From Neorhizobium vignae (GTDB lineage Bacteria > Pseudomonadota > Alphaproteobacteria > Rhizobiales > Rhizobiaceae): DNA of 64,000 nucleotides. Location of the stretch: NCBI RefSeq assembly GCF_000732195.1, contig NZ_JNNU01000012.1, positions 124,001-188,000 of the forward strand, in the 5' to 3' direction. The number at the start of each line of letters is the position of its first letter. Position 1 is the first letter of the stretch. Positions 61,699 to 64,000 of this stretch are shown here, piece by piece. The position numbers and the translations under genes are program-made. The notes beneath the pieces are model-generated. The model was not told the DNA's origin and searched no databases. It saw nothing but the letters and a program-made list of their open reading frames with translations.

Positions 61699-62385
61699 TC
61701 AGAAATCGCCCAAAGCATATCCGGCGCCGCGCACGGTCCGGATGACTTCGTCGGACTTGCCAAGGCTGATGACCTTGCGAAGCCGGCCGATATGGACATC
61801 GATCGCGCGCTCGTCGACGGTCGTGTCGTCGCCCCACAGGGATGCCTTGAGTTCCGAGCGGGAATAGACCTTGCCCGGTGTCCGCATCAGGAATTCAAGA
61901 AGCTTGAATTCCTTTGGCCCGAGCTTGACCTCCCGTTTCTGCCGGTGAACCCGATGGGCTTCCCGGTCGAGCGTGAGATCGCCGACCTTGAGCATATGGT
62001 CCAGGAGGGCGGGATTGACGCGCCTGAGCAGGTTCTTCACACGGACCACGAGCTCGACCGGGGAAAATGGCTTCATGACGCAATCGTCGGCACCCGCCGC
62101 CAGCGCGGTAAGGTGAAGGCCTTCACCGCCCGACGGCACGAGGAGGATGATCGGAAGGCGCGACAGGACGGGATCGAGACGCACCTCGCGGCAGACCTCG
62201 AGACCTTGCACGCCCGGAAGGTCCGAACTCATGACCAAGATATCCGGCGGAACGGCTTTCAAACGGTTCGAGATCTCGGCTCCACTTGCCAGCATCGATA
62301 CGACGAAGCTGTCGGCCACGAGGGCTTTCCGCAATATCAGACGGAACGACTCGTCGTCGTCGACCAACAGGACCCGCGCGCTCAT
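61699..62385 (-). CDS. PhoB-like response regulator with degenerate receiver
   Basis: A 228-aa OmpR/PhoB-type protein. The receiver keeps LVDDDES and VMKPFS but the phospho-acceptor position (residue 53) is Ser in VMSSDLPG, where PhoB has Asp (ILDWMLPG); the usual Thr region is LLVPSG. The winged-helix DNA-binding domain is well conserved with PhoB (DERAIDVHIGRLRKVI, RTVRGAGYALG). It may act without phosphorylation, or be controlled by other means. It lies 14 bp after phoB on the same strand, so it is probably an extra member of the pho operon. Confidence 0.85.
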   Translation of the reverse strand: MSARVLLVDDDESFRLILRKALVADSFVVSMLASGAEISNRLKAVPPDILVMSSDLPGVQGLEVCREVRLDPVLSRLPIILLVPSGGEGLHLTALAAGADDCVMKPFSPVELVVRVKNLLRRVNPALLDHMLKVGDLTLDREAHRVHRQKREVKLGPKEFKLLEFLMRTPGKVYSRSELKASLWGDDTTVDERAIDVHIGRLRKVISLGKSDEVIRTVRGAGYALGDF

Positions 62386-62399
62386 CTCGTGGCCACCAA

Positions 62400-63083
62400 C
62401 TATGTTTCCATGGAGTATCCGGCACCGCGGACGGTGCGGATGACATCCTGCATGTTGGAGAAGTTGAGTGCCTTGCGAAGTCTTCCCACATGGACATCGA
62501 CCGTACGCTCGTCGACATAGATGTCATGGCCCCAGACGCCGTCCAGAAGCTGCGAACGGGAGAAGACCCGTCCCGGCGCCGCCATCAGGAATTCGAGCAG
62601 GCGGAATTCGGTCGGACCCAGACGCACTTCGCGGCTCTTGCGGTGGACGCGATGGGTTTCCCGATCAAGTTCGATGTCGCCGCAGCGCAGAACGCTGGAG
62701 AGCACCTCGGGACGGGCCCGGCGCAGCATCGCCTTGACGCGGGCCATCAGTTCCGGCGTCGAGAAGGGCTTCACCACATAGTCGTCGGCACCGGTGGCGA
62801 GGCCGCGAACACGTTCGCTCTCCTCGCCACGGGCCGTCAGCATGATGATCGGCAGGCGCTCCGTTTCCGGGCGCATGCGCAGCCGGCGGCAGAGTTCGAT
62901 GCCGGAAACGCCGGGCAGCATCCAGTCCAGGATCAGAAGGTCCGGTACCCGCTCCTGAAGCCGAATCTCGGCTTCGTCGCCCCGCAAAACGGTATCGACC
63001 TCATAACCCTCGGCTTCCAGATTGTAGCGAAGAAGCACGCTCAGCGCTTCTTCGTCTTCTACGACAGCGATTTTTGGCAGCAT
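62400..63083 (-). CDS. phoB: Phosphate regulon response regulator PhoB
   Basis: A 227-aa response regulator. The receiver has VVEDEE, the phospho-acceptor Asp53 in ILDWMLPGVSG, MLTARGEE and VVKPFS; the C-terminal winged helix includes VDERTVDVHVGRLRK and VIRTVRGAGYS. When phosphorylated by PhoR under phosphate limitation it activates Pho-box promoters. The neighbours phoU and pstB support the identity. The start at 63083 is where PhoB proteins begin; an upstream extension runs antisense-like through phoU. Confidence 0.93.
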   Translation of the reverse strand: MLPKIAVVEDEEALSVLLRYNLEAEGYEVDTVLRGDEAEIRLQERVPDLLILDWMLPGVSGIELCRRLRMRPETERLPIIMLTARGEESERVRGLATGADDYVVKPFSTPELMARVKAMLRRARPEVLSSVLRCGDIELDRETHRVHRKSREVRLGPTEFRLLEFLMAAPGRVFSRSQLLDGVWGHDIYVDERTVDVHVGRLRKALNFSNMQDVIRTVRGAGYSMET

Positions 63084-63112
63084 TCTTGAGCCTGCTCCGT
63101 CAGCATTCCGTC

Positions 63113-63826
63113 TTATTCGGTGATCGCGCCGAGCGTGTTCGACGAATCGTCCTTCGGACGATCGCCTTCCGGCTGGGCGCCTGTCGTCATGTAGTAGATG
63201 GTCTCGGCGATGTTGGTGGCGTGGTCGCCGATACGCTCGATGTTCTTGGCGCAGAACAGAAGATGCGTGCAGGTGGTGATGTTGCGCGGATCCTCCATCA
63301 TGTAGGTGAGGAGTTCGCGGAACAGCGAGGTGTACATCGCGTCGATTTCCTCGTCGCGGCTGCGGATCGCCTCGGCCTTTTCCGCCGAACGCGTCGCATA
63401 GACGTCGAGGACGTCCTTGAGCTGCACGAGAGCGAGATCGGAGAGATGTTCCAGACCTCGGGCGAGCTTGCGCGGAACGCCGGTGCCCTGAACCGCGATG
63501 ACGCGCTTGGCGGTGTTCTTGCCAAGGTCGCCGACGCGCTCCAGATCGGAGGCAATGCGCAGCGAGCCGACGATCTCGCGAAGGTCGGCTGCAACCGGCT
63601 GGCGGCGGGCGATCGTGACGATCGCCTTGTCGCCGATCTCGCGCTCGGCGTGATCGAGGATCACGTCGTCGGAGATGACCTTCTGCGCGAGTGCTGCGTC
63701 GGAATTGACGAGCGCCCGCACGGCGTCCGAGCACATCTGCTCGGCGAGGCCGCCCATTTCGGAGATGCGGCGGCTCAGGTATTTCAGTTCGTCGTCATAA
63801 GCCGACAGGATATGGGTCGATGCCAT
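63113..63826 (-). CDS. phoU: Phosphate transport regulator PhoU
   Basis: A 237-aa all-helical protein with two PhoU repeats; ERVGDLGKNTAKRV and ERIGDHATNIAETIYYM are the metal-binding E/D-xx-D motifs of each half. PhoU joins the PstSCAB transporter to PhoR and represses the Pho regulon when phosphate is plentiful. It lies between pstB and phoB as usual. Confidence 0.93.
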   Translation of the reverse strand: MASTHILSAYDDELKYLSRRISEMGGLAEQMCSDAVRALVNSDAALAQKVISDDVILDHAEREIGDKAIVTIARRQPVAADLREIVGSLRIASDLERVGDLGKNTAKRVIAVQGTGVPRKLARGLEHLSDLALVQLKDVLDVYATRSAEKAEAIRSRDEEIDAMYTSLFRELLTYMMEDPRNITTCTHLLFCAKNIERIGDHATNIAETIYYMTTGAQPEGDRPKDDSSNTLGAITE

Positions 63827-63871
63827 CTTCTAGTCCTCAAAATTGATTTTCAGGCGGCACAGTCGGCTGGA

Positions 63872-64000
63872 TCAGCCGAAACGGCCCATGATGTAATCCT
63901 GGGTGCGCTGATCGTCGGGATTGGTGAACATCTTGTCGGTGTCGTTCTCCTCGACGAGCTGGCCGAGATGGAACATGGCGGTGCGCTGCGAGACGCGGGC
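63872..64000 (-). CDS. pstB: Phosphate ABC transporter ATP-binding protein, C-terminal part
   Basis: The 42 codons at the window edge read ARVSQRTAMFHLGQLVEEND, then TDKMFTNPDDQRTQDYIMGRFG and a stop at 63872-63874. This is the characteristic PstB C-terminus (QARVSxxTAFFxxGxLVE...TxxIFxxPxxxxTxDYIxGRFG). The rest of the gene lies beyond the window. Confidence 0.93.
   Translation of the reverse strand, partial: ARVSQRTAMFHLGQLVEENDTDKMFTNPDDQRTQDYIMGRFG

Noticed and set aside
62400..63734. 444-codon frame covering phoB plus upstream extension
   Set aside because: The extension is antisense-frame shadow within phoU; PhoB begins at 63083.

Overview
The window looks like a chromosomal segment of an alphaproteobacterium of the Rhizobiaceae (Rhizobium/Agrobacterium/Neorhizobium type). 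The signs are high-GC codon use, an HWE-family kinase, a B12-dependent ribonucleotide reductase, a PhoB-PhoU-PstB cluster and an ammonium-transporter/GGDEF/EAL fusion. This placement is inferred from gene content, not from a database search.

Positions 1-30,650 are ordinary chromosome: a sensor kinase with a stand-alone receiver, CpdB, a PhzF-like isomerase, a CorA/ZntB transporter, a LysR/azoreductase divergent pair, c-di-GMP enzymes, HlyU, lipid/ester hydrolases, threonine dehydratase, TrkH, a PPP phosphatase, tRNA-Leu(UAA), WrbA, a CinA-like protein, UspA, Gpt, a chemoreceptor with a small periplasmic partner, and nrdJ preceded by NrdR-like boxes.

Positions 30,657-56,244 are a complete Tn7-like transposon of about 25.6 kb. 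It starts 21 bp after the nrdJ stop codon. Both ends can be read directly. The termini are TGGATAG...CTATCCA, they continue into matching ACTGAAATAGCACGA segments, and the element is flanked by a 5-bp direct repeat GTGTG. The transposition genes tnsA-tnsB-tnsC-tniQ fill the right third. tnsB carries an apparent -1 frameshift. The cargo is defence-like: a type II CBASS operon (CD-NTase, E1-E2 Cap2, JAMM Cap3, two-TM SAVED effector), an Rpn-like nuclease, a three-gene cassette of a TnsA-fold protein with an FtsH-like AAA/M41 protease and a small protein, a 996-aa RelA/SpoT-domain protein, a pPIWI-associated-nuclease-like protein, a Phd antitoxin divergent from a PIN toxin, and a C5-methyltransferase homologue that has lost its catalytic cysteine.

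Positions 56,250-61,600 hold a copper-detoxification operon: a secreted Cys/His-rich protein, a Tat multicopper oxidase, a CopA ATPase, a DUF2933 protein and an SRPBCC protein. Positions 61,699-64,000 hold the phosphate cluster on the minus strand (pstB end, phoU, phoB), followed by a PhoB paralogue whose phospho-acceptor Asp is replaced by Ser.

The most novel-looking points are the apparent use of the nrdJ 3' end as a Tn7-like attachment site and several cargo proteins that combine known folds in unfamiliar ways. All functions are inferred from sequence motifs; nothing was searched or measured.
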